Shown: piece after piece, positions 17,159 to 25,155 of the stretch
Numbering within the stretch: the first letter of the stretch is position 1
How the letters are laid out: the number at the start of each line of letters is the position of its first letter
DNA from: Phaeocystidibacter luteus
GTDB lineage: Bacteria > Bacteroidota > Bacteroidia > Flavobacteriales > Schleiferiaceae
Direction: 5' to 3'
DNA: 64,000 bases
Assembly (NCBI RefSeq): GCF_008933115.1
Contig: NZ_WBVO01000001.1
Location: forward strand, 1 to 64,000
Notes under the pieces: model-generated
What the model saw: the letters and a program-made list of their open reading frames with translations, nothing else
What the model was told of the DNA's origin: nothing
Databases searched by the model: none
Made by a program: the position numbers and the translations under genes

Positions 17159-17940
17159 AGCCACAAGCGTGTTATCGAGGAAGGATCCAAGGTCACGGGC
17201 TTTAGCCCTGACCGCTTGTGATTTAGGATTTTGTTGCAGGTTGGCTTGAGCGGCATGGGCTAAAGCCACATGCCTGGAATCGGGTATTTGGTTGGTGGTA
17301 TTTGTTTATAATTTCTTGTGTGTTTCGGATGAAGGTGATGGAATGCCCTATACTTTGACTAGGAAACCTGATTGATTACATGAAGGGTAGATCCAAGGTC
17401 ACAGGCTTTAGCCCTGACCGCTATTGATTTAGGTTTTTGTTGGAGGTTGGTTTGAGCGGCATGGGCTAAAGCCACATGCCTGGAATCGGTAATTTGGTTG
17501 GTTATAGTTATTAATGATTTCTTGTGTATTTCTGGTGAAGGTGATTGAACGCCCTATACATTGACTAGGCAACCTGATCGATCACATGAAGGGTGGGATC
17601 CAAGGTCACGGGCTTTAGCCCTGACCGCTATTGATTTAGGTTTTTGTTGGAGGTTGGTTTGAGCGGCATGGGCTAAAGCCACATGCCTGTTATCGGAGAT
17701 TTGGTCGGTGGTAGTTGTTTATAATTTCTTGTGTGTTTCGGATGAAGGTGATTGAATGCCCTATACTTTGACTAGGCAACCTGATCGATCACATGAAGGG
17801 TGGGATCCAAGGTCACGGGCTTTAGCCCTGACCGCTATTGATTTAGGTTTTTGTTGCAGGTTTGTTTGAGCGGCGTGGGCTAAAGCCACAAGCGTGTCAT
17901 CGAGGAAGGATCCTAGCTCACAGGCCTCATCCCTGACCGC
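17145..17940. repeat. Right REP array: five inverted hairpin pairs
   Basis: Same elements as the left array. Type A starts: 17145, 17250, 17456, 17663, 17870. Type B starts: 17191, 17397, 17604, 17811 and a degenerate one near 17915. Order is short, long, long, long, short; pairs are again 34 bp apart. The first four pairs lie 1197-1198 bp from the corresponding left pairs, and the first three share pair-specific variants with them (for example GATGGAATG in both second pairs and CTGGTGAAGGTGATTGAA in both third pairs). That means block duplication. The first hairpin overlaps the transposase 3' end. No other gene lies here up to 17971. Confidence 0.93.
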
Positions 17941-17971
17941 TACAAACAACAATTATCCATGAAGCCCCCTC

Positions 17972-18682
17972 TCAAAACGGCACCACCAACAACCTCTGAA
18001 CCAATTCATCCTCACGGAAAACCCATGTTAGGTCATAACCCCCAGCGCCATCGCTGCACGGTTTTGTGAAGATGTAGTAGGGTGGGTAGTAGGCAGTGGA
18101 GTATTCGTCGTGATGAGTCTCGTAAATATCTGAAGATAAGTGCGTTGGGATGAGAGAGCGGTTTCCAAAGTACACGAGGGTGATTGAATCCACTTGAGAG
18201 CGTGGCAAAGTTCCGTCGGTGCCCCAATGTGGCTCATCCAAATAGGAATAATCCGTCCAGTTTTTCATGATGGATACAATCGCGTGTCCTGAAGAATCAA
18301 AATCGGAAGTGTATTCGAGTAAATTGACCTGATCTGGTGTCATTAAATCATCAATGTACCATAGGTCCTCCTTGGAGATATAGCCTTTGTAAGTTGTGGT
18401 TTTGACAGAAGTGTCAACTCTAGCTCGAGAGAGGGTGTCATTGTCGTACTCCACGATATGCCAATCCTCATACTCCTCTGCATCCCAATCGTAGATGTAG
18501 ATGGCAAAGCCCACTTCCAGCTTGTCCAACACCTCTGAGTCTTCATTAGGTGCTGCACGAAGGGCTGTCGGATTTACGATAATCGCAACCTGGCCCTTTC
18601 CGTTAATCGATAACATGGAGAACGCAATTAACATCATCCATGTGGCGAATCCGGCCTCAAACCTGTAGCCTGACTTTCTCAC
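17972..18682 (-). CDS. Secreted SH3-domain-like hypothetical protein
   Basis: A protein of 236 residues. The start is GTG at 18682, overlapping the uvrB stop by 4 bp (GTGA); a later ATG at residue 16 would leave a shorter signal peptide. After the hydrophobic segment ending near INGKGQ, residues about 33-110 match a bacterial SH3 domain (ALRAAPNEDSEVLDKLEVG). The C-terminal half is not recognised. The protein is probably periplasmic. It is last in the DUF349-uvrB operon, and its 3' end adjoins the REP array. No functional link to UvrB is evident. Confidence 0.75.
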   Translation of the reverse strand: MRKSGYRFEAGFATWMMLIAFSMLSINGKGQVAIIVNPTALRAAPNEDSEVLDKLEVGFAIYIYDWDAEEYEDWHIVEYDNDTLSRARVDTSVKTTTYKGYISKEDLWYIDDLMTPDQVNLLEYTSDFDSSGHAIVSIMKNWTDYSYLDEPHWGTDGTLPRSQVDSITLVYFGNRSLIPTHLSSDIYETHHDEYSTAYYPPYYIFTKPCSDGAGGYDLTWVFREDELVQRLLVVPF

Positions 18683-20688
18683 CCTTTAACTGTACTACGT
18701 TTAGATTCCAACTCCATCATAATATCGCGAAGCCGCGCAGCCTCAATGAAGTCCAATGCCTTTGCCGCTTTTTCCATTCGCTTGCGGGTATCGTCAATGG
18801 CTTTTTGAAGATCTTCCTTAGTGTCGTATTGAATAGGCTTCTCACTAAAGTCAATGCGCTCTACCTCATCCATGACAGTGCTCTTAGCAACGCGGCTGCC
18901 TGCGAGGACACTATCCACGCTCTTTTTCAGCGCTTTTGGTTCAATGCCGTGTGCTTTATTATAGGCTTCCTGAGTCTCTCTACGGCGCTCTGTTTCGTCG
19001 ATGGTTTTTCGCATGCTGTCGGTGATCTTATCCGCATACATAATTGCCAATCCATTCACGTTACGAGCGGCACGACCAATCGTCTGCACTAGGCTTCGTT
19101 CCGACCTCAAGAATCCTTCTTTATCAGCATCCATAATAGCTACGAGTGAAACCTCTGGGAAATCCAGTCCCTCGCGAAGTAGGTTTACTCCAATGAGGAC
19201 ATCAAATATTCCCAAACGCAAATCACGCATAATTTCTACGCGTTCAAGCGTGTCAACATCACTGTGGATGTAGCGACAACGCACGCCATGGCGCGTGAGG
19301 TACTTCGTGAGTTCCTCAGCCATTCGTTTCGTTAGTGTGGTGACAAGAACTCGTTCGTCAATTTCCGCCCGCTTGTTGATTTCCTCCATGAGGTCGTCAA
19401 CCTGACCTTCACTAGGTCGGATTTCTATTCGCGGATCGAGTAGGCCAGTCGGACGAATAAGTTGTTCTGTATATACTCCACCTGTCTTCTCCATTTCGTA
19501 CTCAGCCGGAGTCGCACTCACGTAGAGTACTTGGTTCTGAAGCATTTCAAACTCCTCGAACTTGAGTGGACGGTTATCCATGGCTGCTGGTAAACGGAAT
19601 CCATACTCCACGAGGTTTTCCTTTCTGCTTCTATCTCCGCCATACATGGCACGCACTTGGGGCACAGTAACGTGGCTTTCATCTATCACCATGAGGAAAT
19701 CCTCTGGGAAGTAATCGAGAAGGCAGAACGGTCGAGTACCGGGCTTGCGACCATCCAAGTAGCGAGAGTAGTTCTCAATTCCCGAACAGTAGCCCAATTC
19801 CCGAATCATCTCTAAGTCAAACTCAGTGCGCTCTTGCAGACGTTTTGCCTCAAGTGGACGTTGCTCATTCTTGAAAAATTGAATCTGATCCATCAAATCA
19901 TCTTGAATCTGATGTATCGCTTGATTTAGCTTGTCCTTTCCCGTAACAAAGATGTTCGCAGGAAATAGCCGCAAGTGCTCAAATAGCTCAATTCTCTCGT
20001 TGGTATCAGGGTCCCAGCTTTCAATTCGCTCGATTTCATCACCCCAAAAATGAAGTCGGTAGTAGATGTCGGCATACGCCGGAAATACATCAACCGTATC
20101 CCCTTTAACTCTAAAGTTACCGCGCTTAAACTCGGCAGTAGTTCTAGAATACAAGGATGAAACGAGCATGTGTAAGAATTGATTTCGCGGGATTACTGTC
20201 CCAACCGAAATCTCAATAATAGAGTTGTTGAATTCTTCGGGGTTACCTATACCGTACAGACAACTCACCGACGCAACCACGAGGACATCGCGCCGACCAG
20301 AGAGCAGGGAAGAGGTGGTACTCAGACGTAGCTTTTCAATTTCGTCGTTGATGCTCAGGTCTTTCTCGATGTACGTTCCACTCGTGGGAATGTAAGCTTC
20401 GGGCTGATAGTAGTCGTAATAACTCACAAAATACTCAACCGCATTGTTTGGAAAGAATTGCTTGAATTCCCCGTAAAGCTGTGCGGCAAGTGTCTTGTTG
20501 TGACTAAGTATGAGCGTGGGCCTTTGAACCTCCTGAATCACGTTGGCTACGGTAAATGTTTTACCTGAACCCGTAACACCAAGAAGCGTCTGAAACTTGT
20601 CGCCCGAATTTATTCCAGCCGACAATTCCTTTATAGCCTGCGGCTGATCGCCTGTGGGCGAGTACTCACTGACGATTTTAAAGTCCAT
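18679..20688 (-). CDS. uvrB: Excinuclease ABC subunit B
   Basis: A protein of 669 residues, the usual UvrB length. Walker A is GVTGSGKT (37-44), the damage-probing beta-hairpin region has YYDYYQPEAYIP, the helicase motifs include MVIDESHVTVPQVRAMYGGD and IGRAARN, and the C-terminus has a UVR domain (KAIDDTRKRMEKAAKALDF) that contacts UvrC. UvrB verifies DNA damage after UvrA loading in nucleotide excision repair. Its ATG overlaps the stop of the DUF349 gene (TAATG), so translation is coupled. Confidence 0.98.
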   Translation of the reverse strand: MDFKIVSEYSPTGDQPQAIKELSAGINSGDKFQTLLGVTGSGKTFTVANVIQEVQRPTLILSHNKTLAAQLYGEFKQFFPNNAVEYFVSYYDYYQPEAYIPTSGTYIEKDLSINDEIEKLRLSTTSSLLSGRRDVLVVASVSCLYGIGNPEEFNNSIIEISVGTVIPRNQFLHMLVSSLYSRTTAEFKRGNFRVKGDTVDVFPAYADIYYRLHFWGDEIERIESWDPDTNERIELFEHLRLFPANIFVTGKDKLNQAIHQIQDDLMDQIQFFKNEQRPLEAKRLQERTEFDLEMIRELGYCSGIENYSRYLDGRKPGTRPFCLLDYFPEDFLMVIDESHVTVPQVRAMYGGDRSRKENLVEYGFRLPAAMDNRPLKFEEFEMLQNQVLYVSATPAEYEMEKTGGVYTEQLIRPTGLLDPRIEIRPSEGQVDDLMEEINKRAEIDERVLVTTLTKRMAEELTKYLTRHGVRCRYIHSDVDTLERVEIMRDLRLGIFDVLIGVNLLREGLDFPEVSLVAIMDADKEGFLRSERSLVQTIGRAARNVNGLAIMYADKITDSMRKTIDETERRRETQEAYNKAHGIEPKALKKSVDSVLAGSRVAKSTVMDEVERIDFSEKPIQYDTKEDLQKAIDDTRKRMEKAAKALDFIEAARLRDIMMELESKRSTVKG

Positions 20689-22805
20689 TATTCCTTCTCT
20701 CCTTCCTCAGCGTTATTCTCAGTTTCTGTGGCTGAATCATCAGCTTTAGGTTCTTCAGCTGGTGCCTCTTCCTCCGCTGGTGCTTCATCGATCTTTCTGA
20801 GCAATTTTAGTTTGTCTTTCAACAATTCAACTTGCTCTTTTTGTCGGTCGATATTCTTTTGCGCCTCCTTAACCAGTGGGTTATCTGGATTGCTGTGTGC
20901 GAAGAAGCCCATGTTGTTTTCAAGCTGACGAAGTTCTTTCATGGCCTCGTCAATTTTACGACGTAAGGCATCCTGTTCGCGCTCCATGGCTCTATCGTCT
21001 CCATCTTGAGCGATGTGTTGAACTCGATTCTCGAAACGAATCATTGCGCTCTCTTTCTTGTCGATTTTGAGCGTTTTGAAATGCTTGTCAAGTACAGTAT
21101 TGAACTTGCCCTCGATGTCTTTTTTGTCTCTTGGAACCGGACCAATAGCCTTCCATTCTTCAATGAACTCTTTGAGTGTATCCACACCTTTCTTGCCCTT
21201 AGGCTCAAATGCTTCAACTTTCTCGAGAAGTTTCACTTTCGATTCAAAATGACCTTCGAATTCCTTGTCGCGTTCAGAGTTCTTTGACTTCAATCTTTCA
21301 AAGAAGTGATTACATGCTGCTCGGAATTCGTTCCAAACTTTGTCGCTTTCGGCGCGCGGTGCAAAACCGATGGTTTTCCATTCGCGCTGGAGTTTTTTCA
21401 ACTCGTTTGCCGCATCTCTCCAGTTGTCGCTTTCCTTCAGTTCCTCAGCTCTGGCAAGAAGTGCCTTTTTCTTATCTAGATTTTCACGCTGTTCGCGCTT
21501 CAACTCTTTGTAAAAGGCATTCTTGGTTCTGTTGAACTTGCGATTGATTTCGCTGTATCGCACCCAAAGCTCATCGTTACCAGGTAGATTAATTCTGCCC
21601 TGCTTTTTGAAGGCATCGCGCAATTGGTTCATAGCCTGAATTGCAGACTGCCAATGGCGGTGGGTCTTGAATTTACTCAGGTCTAACGCTTCCATTTCAT
21701 CCACAAACTGCTTCTTCTGGGCGAGGCGTTCTTCGCGAGAAGCCTTGAGTTCCTCATAGTATGCGTGTCTCTTTTCGTGGATGAGCTTGGTGGATTCAGA
21801 GAACTTCTCCCACATCGCATCGCGGATGTCACGTTCAACCGGACCAATCTCCTTCCACGACTTGTGGAGGCGTTGAAGCTCGGTGAATGTTTCCGGACTT
21901 ACTTCCGTTTTGGCGAGCTCTTCTGCTTTCGTAATAAGCTCTTCCTTAGCTGTTTGATTCTTCTTGAAATCTAGTTCGCGAAGTTCATTGCTGATACGCA
22001 GGAAGTCGTAGAACTGGTCTACATGGAAGTGGTAGTTATTGTAAAGGTCACGAGACTCCGCTCTTGGAACTGGGCCCGTATTTCTCCAGCGTTCTTGGAG
22101 GTCTCGGAACTGCTTGTATTTGTCTTGAGCAGAACCTTCGGCACCAGGAATCTCCTTGATGGTCTCAATGATATTCTTTTTCACTTGAAGGTTGAGCTGT
22201 AGCTCTTCTTCGAGTTTTTTCCTGTAGTTGCGACGACGATCTCTGAACTCGCCATAAAACTGGCGGAACTTGTTGCGATCTGGTTGATCGTAGTGAAAGT
22301 CGATTTCCACTCCACCATTGGCCAGAAACTCTTCTTTCTTTTCATCGCGCTCGGCATCTAGTCTTTTGAGTAGGGCCGTTCGGATAGCCTCGATGTGGTT
22401 CTTGGCTTTGCGAATGTCGTCTTGCTTCGACCAATGTTCGGCGGCTGTGAGGAGCTCTTCGTTCTTTTGATGGTCGTAGTCTGGAAGTTCCTCGTGCTGA
22501 TCGGCATATTGATCATCCTCTTCATGCTCATCGGTATGAGGGTCATCCTCATCAGAATCCTCTTCAGAGGCCTCCGCTTCGGTTTCCGCTTGCACCGCTT
22601 GGGGAGTTTCCTCTTCGTTCGGCTCTTCAGCTTTCACTTCGGGCGTTTCTGCTTCGCTTTCGCTTGAATCTTCGTCAGGAACATTACTCGTTTCCTCGGC
22701 TGAATTTGTTTCCTCAGCACGTTCCTCTACACGCTCATTTTGAGGTGTTTCGGGGTTCTGCTCCGACGATTCGTTTTTCGTTTCGTCGTTCTTGTTTTCC
22801 AACAT
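20688..22805 (-). CDS. DUF349-repeat protein with acidic N-terminus
   Basis: About 705 residues from the ATG at 22805 (an in-frame ATG exists at 22820). The first 120 residues are very acidic and low in complexity. At about 190-560 there are four to five DUF349 repeats, marked by WRNTGPVPRAESRDLY, WKEIGPVERDIRDAMW, WKTIGFAPRAESDKVW and WKAIGPVPRDKKD. A coiled coil follows (about 580-680), then an acidic tail. There is no signal peptide. Members are widespread in Bacteroidota; the function is not established. It is first in the operon with uvrB. Confidence 0.88.
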   Translation of the reverse strand: MLENKNDETKNESSEQNPETPQNERVEERAEETNSAEETSNVPDEDSSESEAETPEVKAEEPNEEETPQAVQAETEAEASEEDSDEDDPHTDEHEEDDQYADQHEELPDYDHQKNEELLTAAEHWSKQDDIRKAKNHIEAIRTALLKRLDAERDEKKEEFLANGGVEIDFHYDQPDRNKFRQFYGEFRDRRRNYRKKLEEELQLNLQVKKNIIETIKEIPGAEGSAQDKYKQFRDLQERWRNTGPVPRAESRDLYNNYHFHVDQFYDFLRISNELRELDFKKNQTAKEELITKAEELAKTEVSPETFTELQRLHKSWKEIGPVERDIRDAMWEKFSESTKLIHEKRHAYYEELKASREERLAQKKQFVDEMEALDLSKFKTHRHWQSAIQAMNQLRDAFKKQGRINLPGNDELWVRYSEINRKFNRTKNAFYKELKREQRENLDKKKALLARAEELKESDNWRDAANELKKLQREWKTIGFAPRAESDKVWNEFRAACNHFFERLKSKNSERDKEFEGHFESKVKLLEKVEAFEPKGKKGVDTLKEFIEEWKAIGPVPRDKKDIEGKFNTVLDKHFKTLKIDKKESAMIRFENRVQHIAQDGDDRAMEREQDALRRKIDEAMKELRQLENNMGFFAHSNPDNPLVKEAQKNIDRQKEQVELLKDKLKLLRKIDEAPAEEEAPAEEPKADDSATETENNAEEGEKE

Positions 22806-23110
22806 GGGTCTCAGTTTCAATCTAAGCTGAAAAGATAGGGAAACTCGGTGGGCTGAGAAAAGGTATCGTTAGGCTTAATGGGGATTTTAACTGGTGTTAA
22901 CTTGAAGTGATTCTCATTCGGAGTAAACGTTCAGTTGCTAAATGATTGATAAATAGCCCGTTTGCTGACTGTGTTGTCGCAATGTTGAAGCTTCAATCAG
23001 CGCCGATTTTATGGGGTGCCTGGCGTATTATCGACTGCCATTACGCTCGGAAATAGCAAAATGAGAATTGGAGTTGTGAATGGATTGTATAGAACCCCGA
23101 CAAAGTTTCC
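22806..23110. other. Intergenic region without a gene
   Basis: No coding sequence, tRNA or known RNA was recognised in these 305 bp. The only structure noted is a perfect 12-bp palindrome, TTGAAGCTTCAA, at 22985-22996. A near match to the -7 box (TATCTTTT on the minus strand, 22830-22837) could drive the DUF349-uvrB operon. Confidence 0.4.
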
Positions 23111-23842
23111 TCACTTCCCCTCATTCCAAATCCTCCAGCTTTCATCCGCTTGATGATGAAGCATGCTCAGTCCATTCAAGGTTCTAGAGCCATGGGCCAT
23201 TCCAACTTGTAAGAAGATGGTCGCCTCTGGATTGTAAATCAAATCCACTAGAAAGTGAGTCGATTCAATGAGTTCGAAGGGGACAGGAGGATGAGCATCG
23301 GCATTTGGATACATTCCAATCGGTGTGGTGTTGATGATCATCTGAACATAGGGCATCACCGAGCCCGTGAGTTGATCATAAGAAAGTTGACCGGCCTGTG
23401 GGTTACGCGAGACGAATGCGTAGTTGATTCCTCTGCGCTTTAACGCGTATGCAACGGCTTTACTGGCGCCACCGGTTCCCAGAATTAGGGCTTTCTGATC
23501 TGATGGCTCCAGGAAGGGGAGTAGGCTTCTCTCAAAACCGATGTGATCTGTATTAAATCCCTTAAGTGTCTTCCCCCGCTTTACGATGGTGTTGACCGCA
23601 CCTATGGCGCGTGCATCCTCGTCAAGTTCATCCAAATAAGGGAGGATAGCTTCCTTGTAAGGGACGGTGACGTTCCATCCGATGAAGTCCTGGTCTTTGA
23701 GCGATTGGAAGTCCGAGATTTCGTTCAGTTCGCAAGTGACATATTCCGCATCTGTTATTCCTTCTTTTTCAAACTTAGTACTGAAATAATCGGGAGAGAA
23801 GCTGTGCGAAAGTGACTTGCCGATGAGTCCGAATCTGCGCAT
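23111..23842 (-). CDS. aroE: Shikimate dehydrogenase
   Basis: A protein of 243 residues. The N-terminal substrate domain has SLSHSFSP and NVTVPYKEAILPYLD with the catalytic lysine; NTDHIGFERSL follows with the substrate-binding Asp. The NADP-binding domain has GTGGASKAVAYAL, and NTTPIGMYP is also present. It reduces 3-dehydroshikimate to shikimate in aromatic amino acid synthesis. The ATG overlaps the stop of the upstream DUF368 gene by one base. It is slightly shorter than the E. coli enzyme, as is common in Bacteroidota. Confidence 0.96.
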   Translation of the reverse strand: MRRFGLIGKSLSHSFSPDYFSTKFEKEGITDAEYVTCELNEISDFQSLKDQDFIGWNVTVPYKEAILPYLDELDEDARAIGAVNTIVKRGKTLKGFNTDHIGFERSLLPFLEPSDQKALILGTGGASKAVAYALKRRGINYAFVSRNPQAGQLSYDQLTGSVMPYVQMIINTTPIGMYPNADAHPPVPFELIESTHFLVDLIYNPEATIFLQVGMAHGSRTLNGLSMLHHQADESWRIWNEGK

Positions 23843-24834
23843 TACTCTGGGTTTACTTCGCTTGAGCTGCCAAATTTCTCAAGAGCGAAAATGAGGATTG
23901 CTCCGCCAACAGCTAGGCCGATAGCCATCCAGAGTTGAGGATCGGCGGTAACTTGTCCAACCACCTCGCCATTCAAAACTTCTGGCGTGGTAAAGTCTGA
24001 AGGAAGAACCGTTCTTTCGACCACATTTACAATCTCTTCATCAACCTCACCAGCGTGCTTTACCATCACTTCATCAACCCTTTTCCAAGGCCAAATCTTA
24101 TTCAAGGATCCAAGTAAGAATCCAGAGAGTAGTGCAATAGTCAAGTCGTGATACTTGGCAAACATCACCTTTAAAACGCGTGCGAAAGAGAGTAGTCCTA
24201 CTACAGCTCCAACTCCAAATACGGCAATAATGACAAGGTTTCGTTCGTGAATTGCTTCGAGCACAACCGCATAGCTTCCAAGAAGGACGAGAATAAAGGA
24301 TCCTGAAATACCTGGTAGAATCATTGCACAAATAGCAATGCTACCGCTCAACAAGATGTACCAGAGGGCTGAGTTGGCCCCTGAGGCCGGAAGTATGGTG
24401 ATCCAATAGGCGATTACCGCGCCGAGGATAAACGAAACAACGGGAGGTAAGCCCCATTTTTTAACCTGTTTACCGACGAAGAAGATACTGGCGAATACCA
24501 ATCCAAAGAAGAAGCTCCACAACAATACGGGCTCATTTACGAGCAGCCACGAAATTCCTTTTGCAAGAGAGGCGATTGAAATGCCAATACCCACGAACAG
24601 TGAAACGAAAAACCAGCCATTGATATAATCCCAAGCGGCTTTTAGTCCATCCTTTTTCAATGTTCTAAGTGCCTCGAGATTTACGCGATTGATACTTTCA
24701 ATCAGTTCCTCATAAATGCCCGTGATAAAGGCAATTGTGCCTCCAGACACCCCTGGTACTACATCTGCAGCGCCCATTGCAAGACCTTTGAGGGTGATCA
24801 TGGCGTATTGTGGGAAAGTACGTTTGCTATTCAC
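23842..24834 (-). CDS. DUF368 membrane protein, PopT-type undecaprenyl-phosphate translocase
   Basis: A polytopic membrane protein of 330 residues with eight or more hydrophobic segments. The signature GAADVVPGVSGGTIAFITGIYE near the N-terminus and the related MILPGISGSFILVLLGSY in the second half show the two inverted DUF368 repeats. Members of this family (PopT) return undecaprenyl phosphate to the cytoplasmic face for envelope synthesis. The start appears to be GTG at 24834. It is coupled to aroE by overlap. A charged insert of about 50 residues (VDEVMVKHAGEVDEEIVNVV) lies before the last membrane segment. Confidence 0.9.
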   Translation of the reverse strand: MNSKRTFPQYAMITLKGLAMGAADVVPGVSGGTIAFITGIYEELIESINRVNLEALRTLKKDGLKAAWDYINGWFFVSLFVGIGISIASLAKGISWLLVNEPVLLWSFFFGLVFASIFFVGKQVKKWGLPPVVSFILGAVIAYWITILPASGANSALWYILLSGSIAICAMILPGISGSFILVLLGSYAVVLEAIHERNLVIIAVFGVGAVVGLLSFARVLKVMFAKYHDLTIALLSGFLLGSLNKIWPWKRVDEVMVKHAGEVDEEIVNVVERTVLPSDFTTPEVLNGEVVGQVTADPQLWMAIGLAVGGAILIFALEKFGSSSEVNPE

Positions 24835-24879
24835 AGGGTGGTTGTTTGAGGGCTAATATAGGGTGATTATCTAATGTGA

Positions 24880-25126
24880 TTCTCGCAAAAACGCAAATAG
24901 CAAAAACGCGATTTGTGGTGGCGAGCTGTATGGGGTTCCCCCGCCGGCTGGCGGGCAAGCTGCAAAAAAAATGCAAAAAGTAAATACGCGATTACTTTTT
25001 ATAGAATTTTGATGATTATGCCTGAACTAACGATGTGCCTGAAATCAGGGAATAATTGATAGTTAGGAGCTTTGAATGTGAAAACACACACACGTTTCAA
25101 TATTGCACTTTGCGTTTTTGCGAGAA
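24880..25126. repeat. 247-bp element with 18-bp terminal inverted repeats
   Basis: TTCTCGCAAAAACGCAAA at 24880-24897 is the exact reverse complement of TTTGCGTTTTTGCGAGAA at 25109-25126. Between them are more GCAAAAA/ACGCGATT-like motifs and a GC-rich hairpin CCCGCC-GGCT-GGCGGG. No ORF lies inside. This may be a small non-autonomous element (MITE-like) in the 321-bp gap between the DUF368 and TPR genes, or a paired regulatory structure. No clear target-site duplication was seen. Confidence 0.5.
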
Positions 25127-25155
25127 CCAAGTCACACAAAAGCGCGAGAATCGCC

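Noticed and set aside
15948-17940. CRISPR array
   Set aside because: The repeats are long inverted hairpin pairs with conserved, not variable, spacers and no cas genes nearby.
15833-17952. Short reading frames within the REP array on the minus strand
   Set aside because: They share repeated residues (ALAHAA, AVRAKARDLG) only because they translate the repeat; none has a start context or family match.
22821-23110. tRNA or small RNA gene
   Set aside because: No cloverleaf or T-arm sequence was found; only a single 12-bp palindrome.
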